From contig CAVPBZ010000023.1 of the NCBI GenBank assembly GCA_963702235.1, positions 62,001 to 126,000 on the forward strand: 64,000 nucleotides of DNA. Reading direction: 5' to 3'. Source of the stretch: PALSA-505 sp963702235 (lineage in GTDB: Bacteria; Actinomycetota; Actinomycetes; Streptosporangiales; Streptosporangiaceae). Both the position numbers and the translations under genes were made by a program. The notes under the pieces are model-generated. The model was not told where the DNA came from, made no database searches, and was given only the letters and a program-made list of their open reading frames with translations. Of the stretch, positions 1-8,067 are shown piece by piece (the stretch's first letter is position 1; each line of letters opens with the position of its first letter).

Positions 1-1001
1 CCGCCGAGCCGTGGCGTGACGGCATCCCCGACCTGCCGGCCGGGCTGGCGCCGGCGTCCGGGCCCCGGGTGCTGCGCAGGCGGCTGGGTAAGGGCGTCAC
101 CGCCCCGCTCAAGATCGCTTCTGGCTGCGACCGCCGGTGCAGCTTCTGCGCGATCCCGTCGTTCCGCGGCGCGTTCCTGTCCCGGCCCGTCGGCGACCTG
201 GTGGCCGAGGCGCAATGGCTGGCCGCGCAGGGGGTTCGTGAGCTGCTGCTGGTCAGCGAGAACTCCACGTCCTACGGCAAGGACCTGGGCAACCTGCGGC
301 TGCTCGAGGAACTGCTGCCCGCGCTGGCCGCGGTCGACGGCATCGCGGTGGTCAGGGTCAGCTACCTGCAGCCGGCCGAGGTGCGTCCCGGGCTCATCGA
401 CGTGCTGGCCGCCACGCCCGGCGTCGCGCCCTATTTCGACCTGTCGTTCCAGCACGCCAGCGGCCCGGTGCTGCGCGCGATGCGCAGGTTCGGCGACGCG
501 GAGCGGTTCGGCGACCTGGTCGGCCGGATCCGGCAGGCCTGCCCGGCCGCCGGGATCAGGTCGAACTTCATCGTGGGGTTCCCCGGCGAGACCGAGCACG
601 ACGTCGAGACGCTGCAAGGGTTCCTCGACGAGGCCCGGCTGGACGCGATCGGGATCTTCGGTTACTCCGACGAGGACGGCACAGAGGCCGGGTCGCTGTC
701 CGGCAAGATCGACCCCGCTGAGGTCGCCCGGCGGGTCGAGGACGTGACGTCGCTGGCTGACGAGCTGATGGCGCAGCGCTCGGCGGACCGGGTGGGCGAG
801 GTCAGCGACGTGCTGCTCGAGCGCCGGATCGGGACGGGCCGCTACGAGGGCCGGGCCGCGCATCAGGCGCCGGAAGTAGACGGGCTCACGATCGTCACCG
901 GGTGTTCCGGCCGGCGCGCCGGGGACCTGGTGCAGGCGAAGTTCACCGCGGCCGAGGGGGTAGACCTGCTGGCAGACTTCGTCCGCCCGGTCGCGCCTTG
1001 A
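1..1001 (+). CDS. rimO: Ribosomal protein S12 methylthiotransferase RimO (5' partial)
   Basis: The reading frame is already open at base 3, so the N-terminal part (UPF0004 domain) lies before the window. What remains is the radical SAM core: the cluster-binding motif SGCDRRCSFCAIPSFRG near base 120, then the SAM-domain motif FIVGFPGET near base 570 and a C-terminal TRAM-like region. RimO methylthiolates the conserved aspartate of ribosomal protein S12 and binds two 4Fe-4S clusters. A related sequence, miaB, lies at 20266; this one is called RimO because of the downstream pgsA-cinA order usual in actinobacteria. Its TGA stop overlaps the proposed TTG start of pgsA, so the genes are probably translationally coupled. 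Confidence 0.93.
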   Translation, partial: AEPWRDGIPDLPAGLAPASGPRVLRRRLGKGVTAPLKIASGCDRRCSFCAIPSFRGAFLSRPVGDLVAEAQWLAAQGVRELLLVSENSTSYGKDLGNLRLLEELLPALAAVDGIAVVRVSYLQPAEVRPGLIDVLAATPGVAPYFDLSFQHASGPVLRAMRRFGDAERFGDLVGRIRQACPAAGIRSNFIVGFPGETEHDVETLQGFLDEARLDAIGIFGYSDEDGTEAGSLSGKIDPAEVARRVEDVTSLADELMAQRSADRVGEVSDVLLERRIGTGRYEGRAAHQAPEVDGLTIVTGCSGRRAGDLVQAKFTAAEGVDLLADFVRPVAP

Positions 1002-1657
1002 CCGGGTCGCAGGACGACCCTCCGGCGGCCGGGCCCGCGGCCGCGGGCCCCGCCGCTGCCGGCCCCCTGATCCCGGATCCCGCTGCCGCCGCGGGTGGCC
1101 GGGCCTGTCCCGCCGCCGCGGCCGTGCCGCCGCCCGGCATCGTCAACGTGGCCAACGCGCTGACGGTGCTGCGGCTGGTGATGGTCCCGTTCTTCGTCGT
1201 GTTCCTGGTCGCCGGCGGGACCGGCTGGCGGGTGGCCGCGTTCGCGCTGTTCATCATCGCCTCGGCCACCGACCTGCTGGACGGTCGGCTGGCCAGGCAG
1301 CGCGGGCTGATCACCGATTTCGGCAAGATCGCGGATCCGGTGGCGGACAAGGCGCTGACCGGCTCGGCGTTCATCACGCTGTCGGTGCTCGGCGAGCTGT
1401 CGTGGTGGGTGACCGGCGTGATCCTGGTCCGGGAACTGGGCATCACCGTGCTCCGGATCATGGTCATCAGGCGCAACGTCATCGCGGCCAGTCGCGGCGG
1501 CAAGCTCAAGACCCTGCTGCAGGTGATCGCGATCAGCCTGTACGTGCTGCCCGGGCCGTTCGGCCTGGCCCGGCCGCTGGTGATGGCGGCGGCCGTGGTG
1601 GTCACGCTGGTCACCGGCGGCGACTACGTGATCCGGGCCCGGGCGGACAGACCGTGA
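998..1657 (+). CDS. pgsA: CDP-diacylglycerol-glycerol-3-phosphate 3-phosphatidyltransferase
   Basis: Inner-membrane enzyme that joins CDP-diacylglycerol and glycerol 3-phosphate, the first committed step to phosphatidylglycerol. The CDP-alcohol phosphotransferase signature is complete (DLLDGRLAR, then G, D and D at the required spacing in GKIADPVAD), followed by several hydrophobic segments. The TTG at 998 overlaps the rimO stop (TTGA) and gives an Ala/Pro-rich N-terminal extension beginning TGSQDDPP, like that of streptomycete homologues. A GTG at 1124, just before the conserved IVNVANALTVLRL segment, is the alternative. The stop overlaps the cinA GTG start. The family is certain; exact phospholipid specificity is inferred. 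Confidence 0.9.
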   Translation: MTGSQDDPPAAGPAAAGPAAAGPLIPDPAAAAGGRACPAAAAVPPPGIVNVANALTVLRLVMVPFFVVFLVAGGTGWRVAAFALFIIASATDLLDGRLARQRGLITDFGKIADPVADKALTGSAFITLSVLGELSWWVTGVILVRELGITVLRIMVIRRNVIAASRGGKLKTLLQVIAISLYVLPGPFGLARPLVMAAAVVVTLVTGGDYVIRARADRP

Positions 1658-2139
1658 CCGGGCCCGAGACGGCCGCGCTGGCGCGGCTGGTCGTCACCAC
1701 GCTGACCGAGCGGGGGCAGACCGTCGCGGTGGCGGAATCACTGACTGGCGGGCTGCTCGCGGCCTCGCTCGTGGAGGTCCCCGGCGCGTCGGTCGTCTTC
1801 CGCGGCGGCGTCGTGGCGTACGCGACCGACCTCAAGGCCACGCTGCTCGGCGTGCCGCAGGCGCTGCTCGAGCGCTACGGCGCGGTGCACGCTGACGTCG
1901 CCGCGGCGATGGCCGACGGCGTGCGCAGCCGGCTGGGCGCCACGTTCGGGATCGCGACCACCGGGGTGGCCGGCCCGGATCCGGCCGACGGGCAGCCGGT
2001 GGGCACCGTGCACATCGCGGCAACGGGCCAGCTCAGCGCCGCGCGGCGGAGCTTGTCCCTGGCCGGGGACCGCCGCTCGATCAGGGACCAGACGGTGGCA
2101 CAGTCACTGCAGCTGCTGCAAGGCATCCTGGCGGCATGA
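1654..2139 (+). CDS. cinA: CinA-family nicotinamide-nucleotide amidohydrolase (PncC type)
   Basis: 161-residue stand-alone CinA C-terminal domain, lacking the MoaB-like N-terminal domain of full CinA. Conserved blocks are AESLTGGLLAA near residue 26, the GGVVAYA region near 50 and the GIATTGVAGPDPADGQPVGT loop near 105. The family deamidates nicotinamide mononucleotide to nicotinic acid mononucleotide in pyridine nucleotide salvage. The GTG start at 1654 overlaps the pgsA stop (GTGA), supporting a rimO-pgsA-cinA operon. The gene sits just before clgR, a common actinobacterial order. Confidence 0.88.
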   Translation: MTGPETAALARLVVTTLTERGQTVAVAESLTGGLLAASLVEVPGASVVFRGGVVAYATDLKATLLGVPQALLERYGAVHADVAAAMADGVRSRLGATFGIATTGVAGPDPADGQPVGTVHIAATGQLSAARRSLSLAGDRRSIRDQTVAQSLQLLQGILAA

Positions 2140-2284
2140 GGAACGCGACTGCGCGGCCGGGAAGAGGTCCGGCGATTACAGCGTTACGTAAAAAACGAAC
2201 ACGCGGCGATACGGTCTCGCAGACTGTGCGTGAGGGCAGGTACGGTGAGTACTAAGCAGAACGGCCGCGGAAGGGAGTGCGACG

Positions 2285-2767
2285 ATGGTCTTGCTTCGTC
2301 ACTTGCTCGGTGACGTGCTGCGGCGGCTTCGCCTCCGGCAGGGTCGCACCCTCCGCGAGGTCTCCGCCTCCGCCCGTGTCTCGCTCGGCTACCTGTCCGA
2401 GGTCGAGCGCGGTCAGAAGGAAGCGTCCTCTGAGCTGCTGTCGGCGATCTGCACAGCACTGGAGACGCCGTTGTCCCACGTGCTCAGGGAAGTCTCCGAC
2501 AACTTCGCCTTGGCCGAGCTGCAAAGCAACCCGGTGCTGAGCGGACCGCGGGAGCCGGGGCTGCACCGTGGCCGGCCCGCCCCGCTGCAGACGCAGGTGG
2601 GTACGGTGCTGAACACGTCGGCCGAGTCGTCGGCGCTCACTGCGGTCCGGCTGCGCCCGGTTCGCGAGGAGCAGCAGCTGGCCGAGTCTGCGCTGGTCGG
2701 CGACGACCCGGAGTTCCGCAGGCCGGCGCGCCGGCCCGGCGACGTCTCCGACATGGTCCCGGTCTAA
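2285..2767 (+). CDS. clgR: Helix-turn-helix regulator of Clp protease genes, ClgR family
   Basis: 160-residue XRE-type regulator. The HTH spans about residues 8-62 (RRLRLRQGRTLREVSASARV, then SLGYLSEVERGQKEASSELL), followed by the family hallmark that continues with the LSHVLREVSDNFALAE segment. ClgR activates clp protease genes and, in mycobacteria, LexA-independent DNA-damage promoters of the RecA-NDp type; such a promoter occurs before recA at 15209. Position after cinA is the usual actinobacterial one. A candidate ribosome binding site GGAAGGGAG lies shortly before the ATG. The C-terminal third is poorly conserved. Target genes are inferred from the family. Confidence 0.85.
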   Translation: MVLLRHLLGDVLRRLRLRQGRTLREVSASARVSLGYLSEVERGQKEASSELLSAICTALETPLSHVLREVSDNFALAELQSNPVLSGPREPGLHRGRPAPLQTQVGTVLNTSAESSALTAVRLRPVREEQQLAESALVGDDPEFRRPARRPGDVSDMVPV

Positions 2768-2780
2768 GCACCAGCGAGTT

Positions 2781-2828
2781 GCCAGGACGCGCGCGGCGTT
2801 CTGGCGCGGCCACCGGCACGGTCCGGTG
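2781..2828. terminator. Two hairpins between convergent clgR and the Rrf2 gene
   Basis: GCCAGGACGC (2781-2790) pairs with GCGTTCTGGC (2796-2805) around a 5-base loop with one G-T pair, and CACCGG (2811-2816) pairs with CCGGTG (2823-2828). They fill the gap between two converging genes, so a bidirectional terminator is the likely role. There is no clear U-tract, as is common in GC-rich actinobacteria. Confidence 0.5.
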
Positions 2829-2847
2829 TAAACACTGGGTAAATTCT

Positions 2848-3297
2848 TCAGGCCCAGGCCCGGGGGTCTCCCACCAGCTCGGTCACCGTGTCCGGCAGCT
2901 CGCCGGAGACGATCTGATCGAGCGTCACCTCTTCCAGGATGGCGCGCTCGCTCGCCCGCAGTGCGATCCACACCCGCTGCAGTGGCTCCGCGGCGCCGAT
3001 GTAGCCGATGTTCTCCGGGCGCTCGCCACGCACGCCGAGAAGCTGGCCGTCGATGGCGCGGATAATGTCGGCGAGCGTGATCTCGCTCGCGGGCCGGGCC
3101 AGCCAGAAGCCGCCGTCAGGCCCCCGCTGGCTGCGGACCAGGCCGGCCCGCCGCAGCTGGGTGAGGATGGTCTCGAGGAACTTGACCGGAATCTCCTGCG
3201 CGCGCGCGACCTGCTCGGCGGTGACATGGCCATCGGTGATGGTGGCGATCTCAATCGAGGCGCGAAGCGCGTAGTCGGCGCGGGCAGACAATCTCAT
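2848..3297 (-). CDS. Rrf2-family transcriptional regulator lacking cluster cysteines
   Basis: 149 residues beginning MRLSARADYALRA, the classic Rrf2 N-terminus; a second ATG three codons upstream (3306) is possible and neither has a clear Shine-Dalgarno. A winged HTH covers about residues 1-65 (IPVKFLETILTQLRRAGLV, RGPDGGFWLARP). The central region, where IscR, NsrR and RsrR hold three cysteines for an Fe-S cluster, contains no cysteine, so sensing by a cluster is unlikely. The gene lies 57 bases downstream of the FAH-family gene on the same strand and may be co-transcribed with it. The effector is unknown. Confidence 0.82.
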   Translation of the reverse strand: MRLSARADYALRASIEIATITDGHVTAEQVARAQEIPVKFLETILTQLRRAGLVRSQRGPDGGFWLARPASEITLADIIRAIDGQLLGVRGERPENIGYIGAAEPLQRVWIALRASERAILEEVTLDQIVSGELPDTVTELVGDPRAWA

Positions 3298-3354
3298 GTG
3301 CAGCATTATGCAGGCATTCTGGCCTGAACATGGTCTCGGCCGCGCCAGTCGTCG

Positions 3355-4290
3355 TCAGCGGCGCAGCGGAATCACCGGCACGGCGGGCCGGATGGTGCTG
3401 CTGATGACGCCGATGCGGTTGACTTCCAGCCGGACCTGGTCGCCGGATGTGAGCCACGGGTAGGCATCCTCGCCGTGTACCCGCGACAGCTCCAGGATGC
3501 AGCCGGTGCCCACGGTGCCGCTCCCGATGACGTCGCCAGGACGCAGCGTCGTGCCGCGGGAGGCATAGGCGATCAGCTCACCGAATCGCCAGTAGATGCT
3601 GGCGAACGTCCCGCTCGAATACGGCCGCCCGTTGACCGAGGCGGTCATCTTCAGGTCGTAGGCATTGCCCGCGCGGCAGGCCTCAAGCTCGTCCGGCGTG
3701 ACGAGGAAAGCGCTGAAGCTCGTCGCGGTGTCTTTTCCCTTGGCCGGGCCGAGGTGACCCTTCATCTCCTGGGCCTGCAAATCCCGGGCGCTCCAGTCGC
3801 ACATCACCGTGTACCCGGCGATGTACTCCTCGGCGACCGCGGGATCGAGATCGGAGCCCGGCCGGCCGATGACCGCGGCGATCTCGAGTTCGTAGTCGAA
3901 ACGCTGCGATCCGGGAGCAATCGGAACGTCATCATAGGGTCCGCGGGTCGCGGCCGGATTCGTAAAGTAGAACAGCGGAATCTCGTACCAGACCGGGCTA
4001 ACATCGTGCCCGATCGCCGTCGCGGCCGTCCTGACATGTTCCTCGAACGCGTAGAAGTCCCGGATGGACGGCGGCTGCGGCACCGGCGCCAGAAACCGTA
4101 CGCCGGCTTCGGGAATGACTTCCGCCGGATCCCTCATCGCCCGCTCGGCCGCCTCTGCCAGCTTCTCTCCGTCGTCCCCGAGCAGATCCACCAGGCCGCC
4201 GCTGCCCGGCAGGCCGCGGATCGCACCCTCGTGCAGCTGGCCCACCCGCGTAGCCGAGGCGGCCGGGGAGACGTACGTGCACCAGCGCAT
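3355..4290 (-). CDS. Fumarylacetoacetate hydrolase family protein
   Basis: 311-residue FAH-fold enzyme. After an N-terminal accessory domain, the catalytic domain shows FDYELEIAAVIG (metal-binding glutamates), the YTVMCDWSARDLQ segment, KGKDTATSFSAFLVTP and the closing GDVIGSGTVGTGC loop. Members hydrolyse C-C bonds in acylpyruvates or are oxaloacetate decarboxylases or isomerases in aromatic catabolism. No neighbouring catabolic gene fixes the substrate, so only the family is called. The ATG at 4290 gives the family N-terminus; about 100 bases separate it from the upstream GH3 gene, so it probably has its own promoter. Confidence 0.82.
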   Translation of the reverse strand: MRWCTYVSPAASATRVGQLHEGAIRGLPGSGGLVDLLGDDGEKLAEAAERAMRDPAEVIPEAGVRFLAPVPQPPSIRDFYAFEEHVRTAATAIGHDVSPVWYEIPLFYFTNPAATRGPYDDVPIAPGSQRFDYELEIAAVIGRPGSDLDPAVAEEYIAGYTVMCDWSARDLQAQEMKGHLGPAKGKDTATSFSAFLVTPDELEACRAGNAYDLKMTASVNGRPYSSGTFASIYWRFGELIAYASRGTTLRPGDVIGSGTVGTGCILELSRVHGEDAYPWLTSGDQVRLEVNRIGVISSTIRPAVPVIPLRR

Positions 4291-4393
4291 GGGATCCTCC
4301 CGTCAGTCAGCCGCACGTCACACTAGCCCGAGCCGCTAGGGCGCGCGAGAGCAGCACTCAGGCCGGAATCCGAGCGCTGCCGTTGCGGCGCCA

Positions 4394-6100
4394 TCAGGAA
4401 GTCAGGCCCAGTACCTCGGCTGCGGCCTCGGCGTTGGGCTGGGCGGCGCCGAACGTGGCGACGTACGCGCCGGCCGGCGGGCGCCAGAGCGGCAGGCCCA
4501 TCTCCACGACCACGGCGTCCGGGTGCGCGGCGAGGAGCGCGACGGTGGCCGCACGGGCCGCTGGGTGGCGGTGCGCGTCGCGGACCACGATCACCAGCGG
4601 GCGGGCGGCTGCGCTGGCGAGCACGTCTGCCACTGCGCGGCTGAGCTCGGCGTCGCCCTGGCTCGTGTCTAGCCGGATGACGTTGCCGTCCAGCCAGGGG
4701 CCCAGGCCCCAGGGGACGGTGCCGACGGCGATGTTGCTGCGGGGCCTGAGCTCGACGACCACGGGGTCGGCGGGCGGGTGGCTGAGCCCGGAGACCTGCA
4801 GCGCCCGGCGAGCAGCGGTCAGCCCGACGGGCGTCCCGTTACGCGCCGCCCCGTCGCCTGTCGCTCGCAGCACCGGCTCGGCTTGCGCGCTGACTGCCGG
4901 CGGCAGCGGTCCGGGCTGCGCGCCGGTTGCCGGCGTCAGGTGTGCGGCCTGGGCGGCTGGCGGCGGTCCGGGCTGCGTACCGGGTGCCCGCGGCAGGTCG
5001 ATGGGCTGCGCGCCGACAGTTAGCGGCACTGGTCTGGCCAGCGGGGCAACGCGGCTGGGACCGGCGCCGCTCGCGGCCGGCTTCGCAGCGGTGGCGGCGC
5101 GGGCCATGGCCAGCCAGGAGCGCAGGGCGGCGACCCTGGTGCCTGCCTCTTCGAGGCGGTGAACGGGGAGGCGGCCTTCGGTGACGGCGGCGGCTAGGGC
5201 GGCACGGACGGCCAGGTAGGTGTCCTCGTCCTGGTCGCGGCCGAGGCAGAGCAGGTCGGCGCCGGCCGCGACCGTGCGCACCGCGGCCTCGGGGACGCCG
5301 TGCGGTGCGCTGACCGCGCGCATCTCGAGGGCGTCGCAGATGATCACTCCGGTGAAGCCGAGCTCGCCGCGGAGCAGGCCGGACAGGGCCGCGGCCGACC
5401 ACGTTGCGGGGAGGCTGCCGGTGAGGCCGGGGACGCGCAGGTGGCCGGGCATGACCGCTTGTGTGCCCGCGGCGATGGCGGCGGCGAACGGCGGCAGGTC
5501 CCGGCGCCGTACCTGCTCGAGGTCGCCGTCCACGGTGGCGATCATGTGGTGGCTGTCGTCGCGGGTGCTGCCGTGGCCGGGGAAGTGCTTGGCGCAGGCC
5601 GCGACCCCGGCGGACTGCAGGCCGGTCACCGCGGCCGCGGCGTGCCTGACGACCAGGTCCGTGTCCGCGCCGAACGACCGGGTGCCGATCACCGGGTTGT
5701 CCGCCGCGGAGTTCACGTCCACCGACGGCGCCAGGTTGGTGTTGATCCCGACGGCCGCGAGGTCGGACCCCAGCGCGCGGTAGATCTCCGCGGTGAGCGT
5801 GACGTCATCGACCGCGCCCAGAGCCGCGTTGCCGGGGTACGGGCTGCCGGTCGCGTGCGCCACCCGGGTAACGTCCCCGCCCTCTTCGTCGATCGCGATG
5901 ACGGGTTCACCCGCGGCGTCTCGCAGCCGGGACGTCAGCGCGGCCAGCTGGGCCGGATCGGAGACGTTCGGGCCAAACAGAGTGACCCCGGCGAGGCCGC
6001 GGTCAAGGGCGGCGAGCAACCAGCCGGGGACAGTGGTCCCCGGGAACGGCGGGACGAGGATCGCCTCGGCGAGGCGGGCGAGGGACGGATCCTCGGTCAT
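4394..6100 (-). CDS. Glycoside hydrolase family 3 (NagZ-like) with long C-terminal extension
   Basis: 568 residues. The GH3 TIM barrel occupies about residues 1-340: IDEEGGDVTR, the NagZ hallmark KHFPGHGSTRDDSH carrying the Asp/His acid-base pair, and the nucleophile aspartate in VIICDALEMRAV. A low-complexity Ala/Pro/Gln linker (about 345-455) is followed by a C-terminal alpha/beta region with RPLVIVVRDAHRHP. No signal peptide is visible, so it probably acts in the cytoplasm on imported oligosaccharides, removing N-acetylglucosamine-type or glucosamine-type units. ATG at 6100 overlaps the upstream permease stop (ATGA). It corresponds in position to CsnH of the streptomycete Csn locus; the substrate is inferred. 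Confidence 0.85.
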   Translation of the reverse strand: MTEDPSLARLAEAILVPPFPGTTVPGWLLAALDRGLAGVTLFGPNVSDPAQLAALTSRLRDAAGEPVIAIDEEGGDVTRVAHATGSPYPGNAALGAVDDVTLTAEIYRALGSDLAAVGINTNLAPSVDVNSAADNPVIGTRSFGADTDLVVRHAAAAVTGLQSAGVAACAKHFPGHGSTRDDSHHMIATVDGDLEQVRRRDLPPFAAAIAAGTQAVMPGHLRVPGLTGSLPATWSAAALSGLLRGELGFTGVIICDALEMRAVSAPHGVPEAAVRTVAAGADLLCLGRDQDEDTYLAVRAALAAAVTEGRLPVHRLEEAGTRVAALRSWLAMARAATAAKPAASGAGPSRVAPLARPVPLTVGAQPIDLPRAPGTQPGPPPAAQAAHLTPATGAQPGPLPPAVSAQAEPVLRATGDGAARNGTPVGLTAARRALQVSGLSHPPADPVVVELRPRSNIAVGTVPWGLGPWLDGNVIRLDTSQGDAELSRAVADVLASAAARPLVIVVRDAHRHPAARAATVALLAAHPDAVVVEMGLPLWRPPAGAYVATFGAAQPNAEAAAEVLGLTS

Positions 6101-7011
6101 CCCTTCACCGACCCGGCGACCAGGCCGCCGACCATCCGCCGCTGCACGATCAGGAAGAACACCACCGGCGGGATCGTGTACAGCGTCGAGGCGGCCATGA
6201 TCGGGCCCCAGCTCGCCCCGTTGCGGCCGAAGAAGTACTGCACGTAGATAGGCAGCGTGTACTTGCTCTGGGTGGACAGGAACGTCAGCGCGAAGATGAA
6301 CTCGTTCCACGCCGTGATGAAGGAGAACGTGCTGGTGGCGACCAGCCCCGGCGCGACGAGCGGGAACAGGATCCGCCAGAAGATGCGCGCCGGGCTGGCG
6401 CCGTCCAGCGCCGCCGCCTCCTCGAGCTCGCGCGGCACCGTGGCCACGAAGTTGCGCAGCAGCCAGATCGAGATCGGCAGCGCCAGGCCCGCGTACAGGA
6501 TGATCAGGCCGGTCAGGCTGTCCAGCAGGTTCAGCGACCGGTAGTCGAGGAACAGGGGGATGACCAGCGCGTTGGCCGGGATCATCTGCACGACCAGCAG
6601 CATGATCAGGAACGAGGTGCGCAGCCGGAACCTGAACCTGGCCACCGCGACCGCGGCCAGCAGTGACAGCGCGGAGGCGAGAACCACCGAGGTCACGGTG
6701 ATCAGCAGGCTGTTGCGGAAGAACGTCCAGAACGACAGGCCCATGCCCGCCGCCTGGCCGTTGATCACCTGGTTGAAGTTGCCGGTGGTCGGGTGGGCCG
6801 GCAGCGGGTGCGGCGTCAGCGAGTAGATCTCGGTCGCGGGCTTGAACGCGGTGGAGATCATCCAGAAGATCGGGAACAGCGCCAGCAGGGCGACCACGAG
6901 CCCGGTCGCGTTCAGTGCGGCCCGGCGGGCCGTCTTCGCGGTCCTGGCCCGCTGGGCGCCCCTGGCGGTGCCCGGCCCGGCCCCGCCCGCGCGGGCGGGG
7001 ATGCTGGTCAT
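6097..7011 (-). CDS. Carbohydrate ABC transporter permease (MalG/CsnG-like)
   Basis: 304 residues with six predicted membrane helices. The cytoplasmic EAA loop, which docks to the ATPase, is ELEEAAALDGASPARIFWRI near residue 215; the extreme C-terminus RRMVGGLVAGSVKG is typical of MalG-type permeases. Both gene ends overlap neighbours by four bases (ATGA at 7008-7011 and at 6097-6100), so the operon is tightly coupled. No ATPase gene is present; such transporters in actinomycetes usually share a general MsiK-type ATPase encoded elsewhere. Confidence 0.88.
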   Translation of the reverse strand: MTSIPARAGGAGPGTARGAQRARTAKTARRAALNATGLVVALLALFPIFWMISTAFKPATEIYSLTPHPLPAHPTTGNFNQVINGQAAGMGLSFWTFFRNSLLITVTSVVLASALSLLAAVAVARFRFRLRTSFLIMLLVVQMIPANALVIPLFLDYRSLNLLDSLTGLIILYAGLALPISIWLLRNFVATVPRELEEAAALDGASPARIFWRILFPLVAPGLVATSTFSFITAWNEFIFALTFLSTQSKYTLPIYVQYFFGRNGASWGPIMAASTLYTIPPVVFFLIVQRRMVGGLVAGSVKG

Positions 7012-8045
7012 GCGAGCGCTCCCTGCTTGATGTTCGCCCGGACGTAGCCCACCGTGATGATCAGCAGGATGACCGTCAGGATCAGCGCCAGCGCGGAGCC
7101 GAGCCCGACCTGGGGCGGCGTCTGGAACGCCTGGCTGTAGGAGTACAGCGCGAGGTTGTACTCGTCCCGGTTCCCGAGGGCCCCGGTGATGATGTACGTC
7201 TGGGTGAACACGTTGAAGTCCCAGATGATGGACAGCAGCGCCAGGATCAGGAAGATCGGCTTGAGCATCGGGTAGGTGATCTTCCTGAAGCTCTGCCACG
7301 GGCCGGCCCCGTCTACCCGGGCCGACTCGTACAGCTCGACCGGGATGGACTTGAGGCCGGCCAGCACGGTGACCGCAATGAACGGGAACGACTGCCAGAC
7401 CACGAGCAGGGTGGCGATCGTGTACGCGGGCAGCGCGCCGTTCGTGGCCCAGTTGAACTGCGACCATTGCTGGCCGCCGCCCAGCCAGTGCGGCAGCTTC
7501 TCCAGCGCCCAGTTGACGATCCCGCCATCCGGGCTGAAGAACCAGACGAAGATGACCGACGCGGACACCGCGGGCGTGGCCCAGGCCAGCAGCGCGGCGC
7601 CGCTGACGAACGCGGCCATCCGCCTGCCGAGCCGGTGCAGCAGCAGCCCGACAAGCGTCCCGATGAGCATGGTCAGTGTCACCACGACGGCCGCGAAAAT
7701 CACCGTGGTGCGCAGTGACAGCCAGAACTCGGGGTCGGCCAGCGTCGTGGTGAAGTTGCCGAACCCCACCCACTTGGCCGGCAGCGTGCCGAGGATCTGT
7801 GCCTCACCGAAGCTCTGCAGCGAGTACAGCCCGACCTGCAGCGTCGGCCAGATCAGGGCCAGCCCGATCGCGGCCAGCGAGGGCAGCAGCAGGAGGTAGG
7901 GGGCCAGCCGGTGTCGGCGCAGGAATGCGCCGACACCCGACCGGCCGCCGCGGCGCTGCGGCCCGGCGCGGCCCCTGATCGCGCGGCGGGGCCGCGGGGT
8001 GCTCGCCTGCCGCTCTCCTACGGTGTCAACCACGGCGCGGGCCAT
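7008..8045 (-). CDS. Carbohydrate ABC transporter permease (MalF/CsnF-like)
   Basis: 345-residue inner-membrane permease. A basic N-terminus of about 45 residues leads into the first helix (LAPYLLLLPSLAAIGLALIW), with further helices to the C-terminus. The EAA loop near residue 250 reads ESARVDGAGPWQSFRKITYP. It pairs with the MalG-like permease directly downstream (4-base overlap) and with the binding protein 22 bases upstream. Substrate cannot be read from the sequence; neighbouring GH3 and ROK genes suggest amino-sugar oligosaccharides. Confidence 0.88.
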   Translation of the reverse strand: MARAVVDTVGERQASTPRPRRAIRGRAGPQRRGGRSGVGAFLRRHRLAPYLLLLPSLAAIGLALIWPTLQVGLYSLQSFGEAQILGTLPAKWVGFGNFTTTLADPEFWLSLRTTVIFAAVVVTLTMLIGTLVGLLLHRLGRRMAAFVSGAALLAWATPAVSASVIFVWFFSPDGGIVNWALEKLPHWLGGGQQWSQFNWATNGALPAYTIATLLVVWQSFPFIAVTVLAGLKSIPVELYESARVDGAGPWQSFRKITYPMLKPIFLILALLSIIWDFNVFTQTYIITGALGNRDEYNLALYSYSQAFQTPPQVGLGSALALILTVILLIITVGYVRANIKQGALA

Positions 8046-8067
8046 CTGCCTGGTTCCTGACCGCGGG

